DNA of 64,000 nt from Novakomyces olei (lineage: Eukaryota; Ascomycota; Novakomycetes; Novakomycetales; Novakomycetaceae): positions 1,488,001-1,552,000 of the forward strand of contig JADEYG010000001.1 of the NCBI GenBank assembly GCA_016906335.1, in the 5' to 3' direction. The notes under the pieces are model-generated. The model saw only the letters and a list, made by a program, of their open reading frames with translations, made no database searches and had not been told where the DNA came from. The translations under genes and the position numbers were made by a program. Below are positions 33,786 through 44,392 of the stretch, in pieces; within the stretch, counting starts at the first letter, position 1, and every line of letters begins with the position of its first letter.

Positions 33786-34403
33786 TTAGCTTTTAAAGCT
33801 CACTTTTAGACGCTTGTGGTTGATGAGAGTATCGTCGCTATCACTAGCATCAGCAGTATTAGCTCCATCCTTGTCACGCCGTTTTTTCTTCTTTGAACTG
33901 GACGATCCTAAATCTTCTTCCACAACAGCTCCGATCGCCTTTGTATTGCCTCTCCCAAATGGGAGTAAATGATTAGAATTACTAATGCACAAACTTATAA
34001 TGAATACCTCGAGATAAATTCCAGACGATAAAGAAAACAGACGATCTGAGCTCTGGATTTCCGGCCGTCTCCGAGAAGCGTTCCCACGAATGTAACCATC
34101 GAATCCGCGGATCAAATTGCCGCCCATCGATGTGTCTTCAAGGTACTGTCCCTCAGCTTTGTAAATCTGTTCTTCCAATGACACCTGAACCTCATCAGTA
34201 TTAAGACTTTTCAGATAAATCGTAGTAATTACCAAACTCTTGTCTAGAGCGCGTTTCTGCGCCAACAGCTCGCGGAGTTCCCGCTTATTTTGCTCGTACG
34301 ACGAGACCGTAAACTTTGCCGCCTGAGAGCTTTCATCTGAAGCATTTGCGGTGCCATTATTTCGTGCGCCTGAAGCGCGCTGGTTAGAGCCTGTATCGGG
34401 CAT
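33786..34403 (-). CDS. EAF6: Eaf6, subunit of NuA4/NuA3-type histone acetyltransferase complexes
   Basis: Read as one frame of 205 residues from ATG 34403. The conserved Eaf6 block is YEQNKRELRELLAQKRALDKSL...LEEQIYKAEGQYLEDT, then GGNLIRGFDGYIRG, followed by SSDRLFSLSS. The C-terminus is Lys-rich, acidic and disordered. Eaf6 is a small coiled-coil subunit that helps assemble the Esa1 and Sas3 modules. The segment GIYLEVFIISLCISNSNHLL just after the conserved block looks more like retained intron than protein, but I found no pair of splice sites that keeps phase, so the true C-terminus may differ. It is divergent from BUB2. Confidence 0.85.
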   Translation of the reverse strand: MPDTGSNQRASGARNNGTANASDESSQAAKFTVSSYEQNKRELRELLAQKRALDKSLVITTIYLKSLNTDEVQVSLEEQIYKAEGQYLEDTSMGGNLIRGFDGYIRGNASRRRPEIQSSDRLFSLSSGIYLEVFIISLCISNSNHLLPFGRGNTKAIGAVVEEDLGSSSSKKKKRRDKDGANTADASDSDDTLINHKRLKVSFKS

Positions 34404-34556
34404 AGTGATGGAGGAACAGTACGCGGTCTGTAGCTCTAAAGGCAGCAAGCTGTACCGTGACTGATCTTGCCCACCTATTCCTGGCACCAAGATTACTTTA
34501 CTCGTCTGCCTGTGCTATTATTTTCGCAACTTGCGCCGGCTTTGAATCAATCCGTC

Positions 34557-34569
34557 AGGGTTAGGGTTA
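34557..34569. promoter_or_regulatory. TTAGGG-like box, EAF6/BUB2 promoter
   Basis: AGGGTTAGGGTTA, two tandem GGGTTA units, between two divergent starts. Confidence 0.45.
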
Positions 34570-34582
34570 TTTACACCCGCCT

Positions 34583-34592
34583 GTAAGCTTAC
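34583..34592. promoter_or_regulatory. GTAAGCTTAC palindrome, EAF6/BUB2 promoter
   Basis: Exact copy of the decamer at 14902-14911 upstream of NDC1. Confidence 0.45.
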
Positions 34593-34619
34593 TTGTGCAC
34601 ATTTGTAACATGTGGTTGC

Positions 34620-34636
34620 TGTTTACACGGTAAACA
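34620..34636. promoter_or_regulatory. Inverted forkhead-type site (EAF6/BUB2)
   Basis: TGTTTAC-ACG-GTAAACA, a perfect dyad with 7-bp arms and a 3-bp spacer, 55 bp upstream of the BUB2 start. Same spacing as upstream of NUD1 and the gene at 51485. Confidence 0.7.
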
Positions 34637-34691
34637 ATAGGCAACAGCAGACACCCATCTATCCCTCCCTGCACGCGTTGATGCGTAAGCA

Positions 34692-35807
34692 ATGAGCGAC
34701 AAGACAGACGGACTGGCTCGGTACTTGCGTGCGCGCCGCCCACGTAAACGCGATCAGATCCCAGAAAGACTTGCAGACTTGCGTCACCTTGTTTCCTTCA
34801 ATGAAGAAGACGTATTGGCGAGCGAGACGTCGGGTCCGCTTGCACGTGGTGACGCATGGTCTATTCTTCTGGCAGCCAAACCCTTCTCCTACCACGACTA
34901 TATGGCTCTCGTCCGCTGTGGGCCTTCGTCCGCCTATAGCAAAATCAGAAACGATTCTTTTCGGACATTAGCGACGGACAAGACGTTTCAGGGCTTAGTT
35001 ACGGAGGAAGCATTGATACGAGTGCTTAACGCGTACGTTTGGCGTGCGCAGCAGGAAAATGTAAGCCTTCCCTACGTTCAGGGGCTCAATGTGCTGGCTG
35101 CACCTTTTTTATACTGCTGCCAAAGCGAGACAAAGGCATTTGCATTATTCTATCGCTTTATTAAAACGGAGTGTCCAACGTACGCGACACAATCGCTCAC
35201 CGGCGTACACAATGGATTAAAGGTTTGGCTATACAGTATTTTTGCAGCTAACGGAAAAGCTACTAGACGCAGTTATCCGCCACTTGGACCGCGATCTGTA
35301 TGACTACCTGGACAGTAAAAGGCTTTCCGCCCAAATTTATGCCTTCCCCGGTAAGAATATACAGCATTTCCGTCTGCTAATATTCACTAGCTATAATTAC
35401 GTTCAATGCTTGCCGGCCCCCGTTGGCACATGTCCTCAAGCTTTGGGATTTCTTACTAGCTTATGGCGTGCATCACAATGTAGTATGCTGTGCGGCACAA
35501 ATAATCTTACAGCGCGAGCCTCTGCTTAGTACTTCAAAGTAAGAACAAACACGGTTTTGTTCCGTACCCTTTCTTTTTTTTTTTTGGTTTTTTTTTTTTT
35601 TTTTCGCTATGAATACTTATACGATCTAGCCCAATGAAATTGCTTACGAGCATGGCCCCGTTGGACGCTAATATTCTTATTAGCGTATCAGTGCGTTTAA
35701 TTCGAAAAATACCTTCTGATATTTATGCTCTAATTCGTCGTCATACGTACGACAATACCGTTGCACCCGAGATTGATGCGCTATTCGACGAGCAAAGAGA
35801 TTTATAA
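34692..35807 (+). CDS. BUB2: Bub2/Cdc16 TBC-domain GAP for the mitotic-exit/septation GTPase
   Basis: Four exons: 34692-35222, 35260-35350, 35391-35538 and 35630-35807, 315 residues (the family has about 300). TBC motifs: IRNDSFRT carries the arginine-finger Arg and YVQGLN the Gln finger. Bub2-specific stretches are LTGVHNGLKLLDAVI (restored across the 37-nt intron), DYLDSKRLSAQIYAFP, PPLAHVLKLWDFLLAYG and PMKLLTSMAPLDA. With Byr4/Bfa1 it inactivates Spg1/Tem1 at the spindle pole body, acting on the same network that Nud1/Cdc11 scaffolds. Introns are 37, 40 and 91 nt; the last contains T tracts. The 3' end is 81 bp from the convergent U2AF gene. Confidence 0.93.
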
Positions 35808-35888
35808 AGTCTAATTTGATATATCCAAATCTCCATATGTCTTTTATTCTACAGACTATACAACGTCGCATTCGCACTGATCAAACTA

Positions 35889-37804
35889 TCACCACGCGGC
35901 TGTCTCGTAATTCTCCTCTGGGAAAAACGCTGTCACAATCGTCCGATCGGCAAACTTCCGTCCTGATAATGAACGCGCAGCATCCTCAGTCATCACAGAG
36001 TCGGAAAAACGGACGTATATTTTGCCGACGCCAAAATTTACTCGTGAACCTCCCACTGGCCGCGGAATTTTGATGTCTACAACGTTGCCGAATTTCGAGC
36101 ATTCATTTGTGACAGTCTCGCAAATTACTGTTTGTCAGTCGTACATTTGAGGGAGGATATATGCATATGTACATGTATAAATAATAAAATATATACTTAC
36201 ACTCATATTCTGCAGAGTCTTGCAAATCCTCCGGGATCAGTGCGTTTTGTAAGAGCAAAATTTTGGTAGGTTTCATGGGTGGCAAGTGTTGTTTCACCAA
36301 GTAAGTAATAAAATTAATTGCTGTTAATGGCGCGCCCTCTTCGTCCAACGGGATATCGCGTGGCTGACTACCACCAGCACAGGCACGGCGAATTACGAGC
36401 GCCCTGTCCTCGAACGCCATTCCATTTAAGCCCTGAATGCACATATCCGTAGCAGAAGACTCTTTGTACCTGGCGAACGCAATCCCCATAGACTCACCGT
36501 TGCTTCTGTCCTTGAGCAGGCGAAAGGCCGCTAGTGCACCAAAGCTATTCAACAATTCGGCCACTTGCTCTTCGTTCAAGTACTTTTGTATGCCGGTAAT
36601 AACCAGTTTCTCGCTGCTGTCCAGCACGTGCGAGACCACTGTGTCCACTGGAGTCTCTGCGTCAGGAGCAGAATTAGGAGTGAGGTATAATGGAGGCCGT
36701 TCTATTTTAAGCGCCTGATCCATCATAACTGTTCCATCAAACGCAAACGCAAGCGTGGCATCTTCGTTCGTATTGAACTGTACGGTTAGCAAAATAGAGT
36801 AAAATTTAATAGAAGAAGAAATAAAGAACTGTAAGTAAAAGGATATGGAGTGTAATCAAATAATCACGAATAAAAATGAAATTTGGATAAAATATAAGAG
36901 ACAAACAAAGCTTTGGAGAAATTCAAAAAAAAATAATAATAATAATAAATAAATAAAAATTAAAAAAAGAAACACCAAAAGTCTAGAAGAGTATAATTAC
37001 ATCCAGAATAGCAAAAGACCTAGAGGCGTCAAAATGCGCGCCTGCCACTGGGGGCGGTGTCTCGACAACTCCAGCAAGCGAAGTAAGCAAATCGTTGAAA
37101 AACCCGACAATGTCGGCTTCAGCGATGCCACCTGGAAGTTGACGGATAATCAAGCGACGAGACTGGCGCGAGTGGGCGGCATCCAAAGGATGAGCAGAGA
37201 CAGCAGGGTTCTTGCTAGAGTGAGCAAACTCTGCAATCTTGACCGGGTCAATAACAGTCTGCCGTGACTGGCCAGGCAGAGGAAATAGACCAGACATTTT
37301 GGCATGTTCAGTAGCGACTTTATCATAGCCCTGGGGCTTAATGTCCCACTGGGAAAAAGGCCGTTCCCATTCTTCCAGCGGCTTTACATTTTGCAGTTCA
37401 GCCTCTAATGCACGCGAATTACCCATTCCTCTGCCTGGGCTTCGGCTGCGACGTCGGCTACGTCCAAAATGCCTGTCCTCATCACGCCGGCCACGGTCTC
37501 TGTCTCTGTCCCGATCTCTGTCTCTGTCTCTGTCTCTCTCGCGGTAGCTGTCCCGGTCTCTATGCCTTCGATCTCGGTCACGATCTCGGTCGCGATCTCG
37601 GTCACGGTCATGGTCCCATTCACGGTCGCTGCGTCGCTCTCGTCCAGACGACCTCGGCTGGTCTTCGTAATGGACGGGTCTTTCCCTCGAGTAATCGTCA
37701 CGGCGTCTCTCGTCGCCACGAGACCTCGAGAATCGGGGTCCGTCTACGGAATCAGTATTCTTGTAGCCTTCAAAGGTTTGCTCGCAATTACCTGGATCAC
37801 TCAT
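35889..37804 (-). CDS. U2AF2: U2AF large subunit (U2AF65/Prp2)
   Basis: Three minus-strand exons: 37001-37804, 36201-36777 and 35889-36127, 539 residues. Residues about 20-140 are an Arg-rich domain made of Arg-Asp repeats with a few RS pairs, then GRSRRRSRSPGRG. RRM1 starts at SRRLIIRQLPGGI, RRM2 at EKLVITGIQKYLNEEQVAELLNSFG, and the C-terminal U2AF-homology motif reads ELICETVTNECSKFGNVVDIKIPRP, then GRKFADRTIV and FFPEENYETAAW. It binds 3' splice-site pyrimidines and, through the C-terminal motif, SF1/BBP. Introns are 223 and 73 nt. The Arg-Asp expansion is coded by near-perfect CGAGAT-type DNA repeats. Confidence 0.96.
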
Positions 37805-38140
37805 TATGTGTTTGCACTGCTTTCAGATCAGTGCATTGCCTTTAATCTTAATTTTCAGGAAAACGTGTTTTATGAGGATAAAAATCGAATAATTTTGTGC
37901 ATAAATATTGCATTATATGGTTTTATACAAGTAGGTATAGTACTTGCAGAAACAGAGGTAGATTAATATTAGGTTTAAATTATTAAATTAATTATAATTA
38001 AAAATTAAAAATAAACTAATTAATTAAAAATAAATTAATTAATTAAAAGTAAATAAATTAATAATAAATAAATAAATTAAATAATTAATAATATTAATTG
38101 ATGCTAATTTGAAAGGCTGGACGCGTCTGCCTGACGTTGC
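37805..38140. other. Divergent promoter U2AF2/FAN1
   Basis: 336 bp; 37975-38100 is nearly pure TTAATTAAAAATAAA-type repeat. No gene seen. Confidence 0.65.
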
Positions 38141-40576
38141 ATGCCGCCGCCACTGCTTCTCGGCAATGAGCCGCGAGTGAAGCGTGTACGGCTGACAGTG
38201 AATGACGGTGGCACGTATGGAGCGGACCTGCAAGATGCTGAGCAGGAAGATGGGCGGGTCGAGATCCATGAAGAAGTTGGCTCAGGAACAGCTGACTCAG
38301 GATCAGCTGGCACAAGCTGTGCCGACACGATGGAACTATCAAACACGCCAATTACGATCGTGGACTCGTCTCCAGAGCAGGAGCTTATTGCAAAGGCCAC
38401 AGTCCGGAGCAGAGTGAGCAGTGGCGAGCAATCTGCGTTTGCAGAAAAGATCGATATCGACACGGCATCGGAACATGAATTGACTCTGCAATTATCACAG
38501 GAATTGCTACAGGACAATATGGATTATAGCGGGAGCAAAGTAGTGCAGACAGGGCCACGTCGTGTATCCTTGTATGTGGAAGCGTTTGAGGAGATTATAG
38601 ACACGGTCTTTTCTAAAGAACGTCACCTTTTTACTCTGGAAGAGCAAGCAATGGTGGACGCGTTTAAAGACCTGCCGTACGAAGCGCGTTTCTTATACGT
38701 GAGGCTTTTTATGCGTAAACGCGACGCGTGGTTCCGCTGCAGCCAGTTGCGTTATCATTCGGATGTTTCTGATATATCACACGCATGCCACCATCTAGAA
38801 GCCCATGGCCTTGCACATTCACAAAGCCGGCTCACTAACCTTGATGAAGCATTGACGCTTTTGTCGCTAGAAGAGCTGCGTGATCTCGCTCAGCAGCTCA
38901 AAGTACGCAAGTCTGGGACCAAAGATGCATTGCACTCTGCCCTGATTGAACTGGCCAGTAACCAGTCATCTTTAATGCTGTGTGACAACTCTGGGCAGTT
39001 TGTTTTTGGCGGTAAGGAAAACAGTGGGCTGAAACGTGGAGCGGCAATGATAAAGCATGTACTCGATGTCACGGGGGACCTTGTACGTCTGGACCCGGGG
39101 ATAACGCGTCTCTTCCACCGAACGCATATCGTCTTTTACCGGACAACGGACTACGACACAAAGTCCATGAGTACATTCATCCTGGCTCGAATTGCTCGCC
39201 GTAATTTCCCTGTTTATCGTGTGGACAGGTGTGCCCGTGTCTTTGCATCACGGGAACAGCTGGTACGGTACGAGGCACTGATCAAGCTCAAGGCAGAGGT
39301 CGATGTGCTCCTGGAAATGAAGCCGGCAAGCATTACCCGTGAGGCAAGCTACCAGCGAGTCTTGGACATTTTTTACAAAGTCTATGATGATTGGAAAATG
39401 GAGGTTGCCCTTGAAGTCTCTGTCATGCGCTCCAAGGAAGACGAAGATGATGATGGGACACAGTACTACTTGAAACGGTTCACACCCGGCTGGGTTATGA
39501 CTCGGCTTGTCTTCAAAGGCGCCTTTGTTCTTGGAAGATTACAGCGCTGGGCAGAAGAGCATCAGGCTCTTACTCTACTGCTCTCTCAGCGAATCTACCG
39601 CCGGGGAAGAAGGGGCGAATGGTACGATCGCAAGGCTCTAATAGAGCAGCATTATATGGGCCGGCATAGTGCAAAGGAGGCAGCCAAATGGAAATCCACA
39701 GCTCTCACGACTGCCCGCGAGGGTCTTTGTGATCGCGATACGCATATAAAGTTTCATAACGTTCTACAGCGCCGAATTTCCCGGCTGGAAAGGGAGTTGC
39801 GTGTGGCGAAAAAGGACCAGCACGATTTTGCTTATTGCGCACTACGTCGGCCCTCGGAGCGGTCGTACACAGGCAGGCGCCTATCGGCCCCGCAAGTGGG
39901 CAAACACATAGTATTTGAGCACCCCTTTGTGGCCGACGAAGTGTGTTCAGTGGAAGAGCTTTGCCGGCTGCACTATGCGAAATCCGGTTGGAGTGGAGTC
40001 CATTCGGAGAACAGTATTATGACCACTCTTTTTGGGCTTTTGTTTTGGGACATACTGTTTGAATCATGTGTGCCTGGAGTCTTTGAAACAGCGTTTCAAA
40101 CGGCTCCATTGGACCTGACTACAGACGCTTTTTTCCCGCTACGTTCAAGCGCTATTATGCGACGGCTGGCGGAGATTGATGAGGGCAAATCTGAGGCTAT
40201 ATTAAGGCAAGTGGATGCGATAGAGCGTCCGAGAAAGACGTGGTGCATCGGCGTAAACTGGGAATACTCACTTGAAATGTTAATGCAAGTAGCCGAGTGC
40301 ATTGGGGCTCGGCCACTGAGCCAAATTTGTCGGTACTATGCGGAGGAGTACGGACATCGAACCGGCGGTCTGCCTGACTTGTGCCTCTGGCGCATGGACG
40401 AGCGGCGGTGTATGTTTGTTGAGGTCAAAAGCGTGAATGATCGGCTCTCAGAGACACAAAAATTGTGGCTCGATGTTTTATTAGGAGCCGGTGTGGCTGT
40501 TGAGCTATGTAAAGTGGACGAAATTGATGGAGTTGTGCCGGAAAAGCCTACGGTGCTATCTCTGTTTGACAGTTGA
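38141..40576 (+). CDS. FAN1: FAN1-type structure-specific nuclease (VRR-NUC)
   Basis: Single exon of 811 residues. A disordered N-terminus of about 140 residues lacks an obvious UBZ zinc finger, as in fission yeast. A SAP-like segment lies near residues 230-265 (LEELRDLAQQLKVRKSGTKDAL), then a helical TPR-like region, and the C-terminal VRR-NUC domain with GLPDLCLW, the catalytic EVKSVNDRLSETQKLWLDVL and a closing beta strand. FAN1 cuts 5' flaps and unhooks DNA interstrand crosslinks. The gene is absent from Saccharomyces, which helps place the organism. Catalytic Asp, Glu and Lys are all present. It is the longest plus-strand exon of the window, with no intron. Confidence 0.93.
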   Translation: MPPPLLLGNEPRVKRVRLTVNDGGTYGADLQDAEQEDGRVEIHEEVGSGTADSGSAGTSCADTMELSNTPITIVDSSPEQELIAKATVRSRVSSGEQSAFAEKIDIDTASEHELTLQLSQELLQDNMDYSGSKVVQTGPRRVSLYVEAFEEIIDTVFSKERHLFTLEEQAMVDAFKDLPYEARFLYVRLFMRKRDAWFRCSQLRYHSDVSDISHACHHLEAHGLAHSQSRLTNLDEALTLLSLEELRDLAQQLKVRKSGTKDALHSALIELASNQSSLMLCDNSGQFVFGGKENSGLKRGAAMIKHVLDVTGDLVRLDPGITRLFHRTHIVFYRTTDYDTKSMSTFILARIARRNFPVYRVDRCARVFASREQLVRYEALIKLKAEVDVLLEMKPASITREASYQRVLDIFYKVYDDWKMEVALEVSVMRSKEDEDDDGTQYYLKRFTPGWVMTRLVFKGAFVLGRLQRWAEEHQALTLLLSQRIYRRGRRGEWYDRKALIEQHYMGRHSAKEAAKWKSTALTTAREGLCDRDTHIKFHNVLQRRISRLERELRVAKKDQHDFAYCALRRPSERSYTGRRLSAPQVGKHIVFEHPFVADEVCSVEELCRLHYAKSGWSGVHSENSIMTTLFGLLFWDILFESCVPGVFETAFQTAPLDLTTDAFFPLRSSAIMRRLAEIDEGKSEAILRQVDAIERPRKTWCIGVNWEYSLEMLMQVAECIGARPLSQICRYYAEEYGHRTGGLPDLCLWRMDERRCMFVEVKSVNDRLSETQKLWLDVLLGAGVAVELCKVDEIDGVVPEKPTVLSLFDS

Positions 40577-40786
40577 TTGTTTTTATTTATTTGTATTGAT
40601 TCATGTGAATGAGCATTTGCATCGACAAGAGCGATGCACCTATACATAATGCACTACGACTAGTTGCAAAGCTGTTCGTGGCAAAAGAGCGGAGCATTAT
40701 AAACTTGAATTAGGACTCGAATACGGTATCATAGCTCGTCTGTGACGTATTTTTTAATGGTATATCTTGTTGTATAAGCACCGAAA

Positions 40787-42174
40787 CTAAGACGGAAGAA
40801 GCATACTTATATCTGCACTGTGGGGACGGCCGTCAAACAAGATTTCAGCCATAACTTTACCCGTACCTGGTGCGAGACAGATCCCCCAGCAAGAATGCCC
40901 AGAGGCAACAAAGACACCAGGCCTGATTTCTCCAATAATTGGCCCACCCATGCGAGCGTTAATGGGAAGGTAACACGCTTGCTCAACTGCTACATGACGC
41001 GCTGTGAAAAGTGGGCCAAGGAAAGCTGCACTGTGTTTAAGAGACTCGCAGCTCTTTTTACTGACTGCTATTTCCGCTGCAGTTGGAGGTAATGGCTCCC
41101 TGTCTGACTCACCACACACATAAACTTCGTCTTGCCGAGCATAAATTTCCGGTGTGACCCGTGATCCGTCCGGCAGCTCCATCTCTGTGAATAAAGCATG
41201 AGCACTAGTTTTCCCTGGTAATGAGTAAACCACCGAATGTGCCCTTTCGCCTTTGATTAGGGTTTCCGGTAAGATATTACTCGTCCATGGCCCAGCAGCT
41301 ACAACAATTTTATCGGCAGGAACCTGTACCGTGTTGGAAGAGCGAGGAGGACTATAGTCAACAGTATTCTGGCCAATACTTTTCACAGTTCCATGCACGA
41401 AATGAACACCCGCACTCTGTGCAAGCTGGAAAATAGTCTCTGTGAAAAGACGTGGATGTACCTGGCACGTTGTGTCTGTCGTGCCCAGGCTCGCAACGTG
41501 CTCAACGATACTGGAATCGACCCATTTTAATGGAGCCGGTAGACGCGCGTGGCGACGTGGATTATGTTTTAGTGAGACAGAGAGCGTGTCCAGTTGGCGA
41601 TAACCCCAAGCTTTACTTCCGTTATACTCGCTGGCAAGATCTGAGTGCAAACGGTAGGATAACTCTGCCAGCGATGACGTAGATACCCCGTGCCAATCAA
41701 GCGCGACTAATCTGGTGGGGTTAGTTTGCAAAAGAGTAATTTCGACATCGACTATGAAACGATGAAATTGTATATTTGTAAACGAGAGAGTAGATGGCTC
41801 GTAAAACAAAATTTCAAAACTGAAAACTGAAAACCGAAAAATAAAATAAAAAAGTAATTAAACAATCAAGAAGAGCAAAATATAAGACCAGTGTCAAAGT
41901 AGAGCATTTAAAACAAGAGAACAATAGTGCTCAATGACTATTTCAGGATCCGGCTTACCCGCCAGCTTTACCAGACGCGGCAGCAGCGATAGTGGTTCCT
42001 TCGATCAATGTGATTTTGCAGCGCTTTGGGTTGAATAAAGGATGCCGGGTGAGATAGTAAGCCGTGCAGACGCCTGTGGATCAGCAAGTGTGACAGATCT
42101 ATTACCGTACCAATAATGCCGCCGCCGATGATAACGATGCGTTCCGGCTTTTCGGGCGTACTAGTGTCGGCCAT
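40787..42174 (-). CDS. FAD-dependent oxidoreductase, DAO family (Tda3-like)
   Basis: Three minus-strand exons: 42111-42174, 41959-42073 and 40787-41711, 367 residues. RIVIIGGGIIGVCTAYYL is the dinucleotide-binding fold, reconstituted across a 37-nt intron. TLIEGTTIAAAASGKAGGLVALDWHG spans the second (247-nt) intron and is the marker of fungal DAO-like proteins near Tda3. KIVVAAGPWTSNIL and GEIRPGVFVASGHSCWGICLAPGTGKVMAEIL are the later FAD-binding motifs. It probably oxidises a secondary amine or amino acid; the budding-yeast relative is linked to endosome-Golgi traffic without known chemistry. It is shorter than yeast Tda3. Confidence 0.88.
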
Positions 42175-43018
42175 TGTCGATGACGCCGAGCGGTACTGTA
42201 AAACTGTAATAATTTATTTATTTATTGTAAATTTGATATAATGCGGTGCTTTATAAGAGCGTCATCGTCTCCTATTAATTGCAGTTTATTTCTCTTGGAC
42301 GATACTGCAGTATTAAAATTGGCCCTAAATGTCCATTATAATAGGGTGAGGAAGACTAGTAGGGAATATTATTTATCATGGGCTAATAATATTAATATGG
42401 GACAATCGATAAGAAATTCTTATACTGCAAAACAGCCAAACAGCCTGTAAGTGCTTATCTTGTGACTACATTAATTCGGGGAGACACAAAATGGGCTGCA
42501 TTAAATAATGCCACGCAATGTCGCGCTCTCCAGTGTTGCTTTGGGCCAAACATTAGGCTTCTCGTAGTGGGATGAAAGCTCTGGTTGGCTTTCTTGTCGC
42601 TCTACTTGTAAATTGCGACCTGAAAAGTGGAGCAAAAAGAGGCAAACCCTACCATCATAGCCGAACATTGTTGGAGCCGAACCTTTTGAATGTATTGCCG
42701 ACGGTAATAATTCGTATGGGATAGAAGCGCAGCAGACTGTAGAAAATAAAGTAAAATAATTATATAAAATATAATATTATACAATATAATATAATATAAT
42801 TTAATTTAGTATAATATAATTTAATTTAATATAATTTAATATAATATAATTTAATATAATTTAATATAATATAATTTAATATAATATAATTTAATATAAT
42901 ATAATATATTCTGTCATACACGCAATTACCGTAATAATCGCGATATATCGTAAATAAGAGGATAACGGGGGCGTATTCCACGCGGCTAATGCTTTAGCCT
43001 TACCATCGCTACAACACA
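42175..43018. other. Divergent intergenic region with AT repeats
   Basis: 844 bp between the oxidoreductase and PTC7-like starts. Small frames at 42241-42450 and 42602-42784 are not convincing. The repeat listed next dominates the 3' third. Confidence 0.6.
42765..42906. repeat. (ATAATTTAAT)n-type AT repeat
   Basis: About 140 bp made only of ATAAT and TTTAAT units, roughly 100 bp upstream of the PTC7-like start. Confidence 0.9.
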
Positions 43019-43976
43019 ATGGCTGTCGCCCGGCACCGTGTGATGCACACGGTGGGCCGGGCGTTACCAAAAAAATACACGACCGATTTTCCGGCCGCTT
43101 TCCGCGGTCCGTGGCTCCACGGTCGCACAGTAGGCGACGATTCATTCTGTTTCGGCCACAATTTCTTAGCAGTGGCTGACGGCGTTGGCGTATGGAATAC
43201 GCAACGGCAGGGCCATGCCGGACTCTGGTCGCGGCTTATGGTGCATGAATGGAGCTTGCGTGCACAAGTTTTGCAGGCGCAACACCATGAAGACTGTAAT
43301 TTTTAAAATGATGTTTATTTAAAGATATTTATTTAAAGCTCTGACGATTTATACATTGGTCAAGCGCTTCCAACTTGCCTCGCTTTCCGTCCTTTGGCTA
43401 ACGACAGATCTTCCGCTTATGAGAGAAGCGTTGGACGAGGCTCTTGCCGCTGCGTCGGTAATGGCAAAGCACCGAGACCACGATGAGTGGTTCGGTACTA
43501 CTACAATGCTCGCAGCGCTTTACGATAACGTGGGCGGACGGCTATCGGTGTGCAGTATGGGAGACTCCTCCTTGATGGTTTTTCGACCGGGAACGGGACT
43601 AGTGTTCGCGACGGAGGAGGTACGGGAATTTTTCGATGTTCCACGGCAAATTGGCACAAACGCAAACTTCAATTTTCGTACACAAGCAGCGTCTTACTCG
43701 ATACCCCTGACTGATGCGGATTTTGTGGTTACCTCATCCGACGGTCTCACGGACAATGTCTTTGTCCCCGATATATATGATATTATTGTAAACCACGCTG
43801 ACGACCCCACCAAGATTGCACAACTGCTGGTGGAGAAGGCGATGATGGTAGGCGACGATTTATGGTCAGAGAGCCCGTACATGGAGCGCGCGATAAGCGA
43901 GGGGATTCCTTTTAGTGGGGGTAAACGCGATGATTGTACGGTACTTGTATCGCGACTTTCACCAGAGGCGAACTAG
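43019..43976 (+). CDS. PTC7: PP2C-family protein phosphatase (Ptc7-like)
   Basis: Two exons, 43019-43295 and 43408-43976, 281 residues. A basic N-terminus (MAVARHRVMHTVGRALPKK) suits a mitochondrial signal. Metal-binding GDDSFCF and VADGVGVWN are followed by SRLMVHEW; after the junction come DEWFGTTTMLAALYD, LSVCSMGDSSLMVFR, DFVVTSSDGLTDNV and the last aspartates in GGKRDDCTVLVSRL. The 112-nt intron ends in GGCTAACGACAG. Budding-yeast Ptc7 is a mitochondrial or nuclear-envelope phosphatase, depending on splicing, that activates coenzyme Q synthesis. The last acidic metal ligands are intact, so the enzyme should be active. Confidence 0.88.
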
Positions 43977-44392
43977 TTTGTGTGTAGCAAACTAGCGTGT
44001 ATGTAGAGCGCGCGAGATTTAGTTTACATGTAGACCGCGTAGTCTGCTCGTTCCAATTGGAATTATATAGTATACGCGTTGTCTATAGTCTTATCTCTGA
44101 GCAGATGCACGCGTGGCCAATTGACTCGAGCGCCAATCAAACGCCAAGCAATCTCTATCTGTGCCTCGTCTACTGTGCGGACAAGTGTGCCCTCAATTTA
44201 ATTTAATTAAATTATTAATAAAATTATTATTTAATAAAATTATTATTAAATTATATTATTATCAAAGTTATTATTTAATCAAATAGTGTAAAACAGTCGT
44301 ATTAATTATATTTGTTATTTACAGGCTATATTAATACCTATAAAGCCACGAGTCGTAAAAGCACGTAGGCAGTATATTAGGCCCTGAAGCCA
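43977..44392. other. Intergenic region
   Basis: 416 bp between two plus-strand genes; 44190-44280 is TTAAT-rich. No gene seen. Confidence 0.6.

Noticed and set aside
37408-37966. Long plus-strand frames opposite the U2AF RD repeats
   Set aside because: They are mirror frames of the Arg-Asp codon repeats and have only low-complexity Val/Ser/Leu sequence.
43316-43407. Extra exon in the PTC7-like gene (around 43339-43358)
   Set aside because: It would need a weak GTCAAG donor and the phases do not agree; one 112-nt intron fits better.
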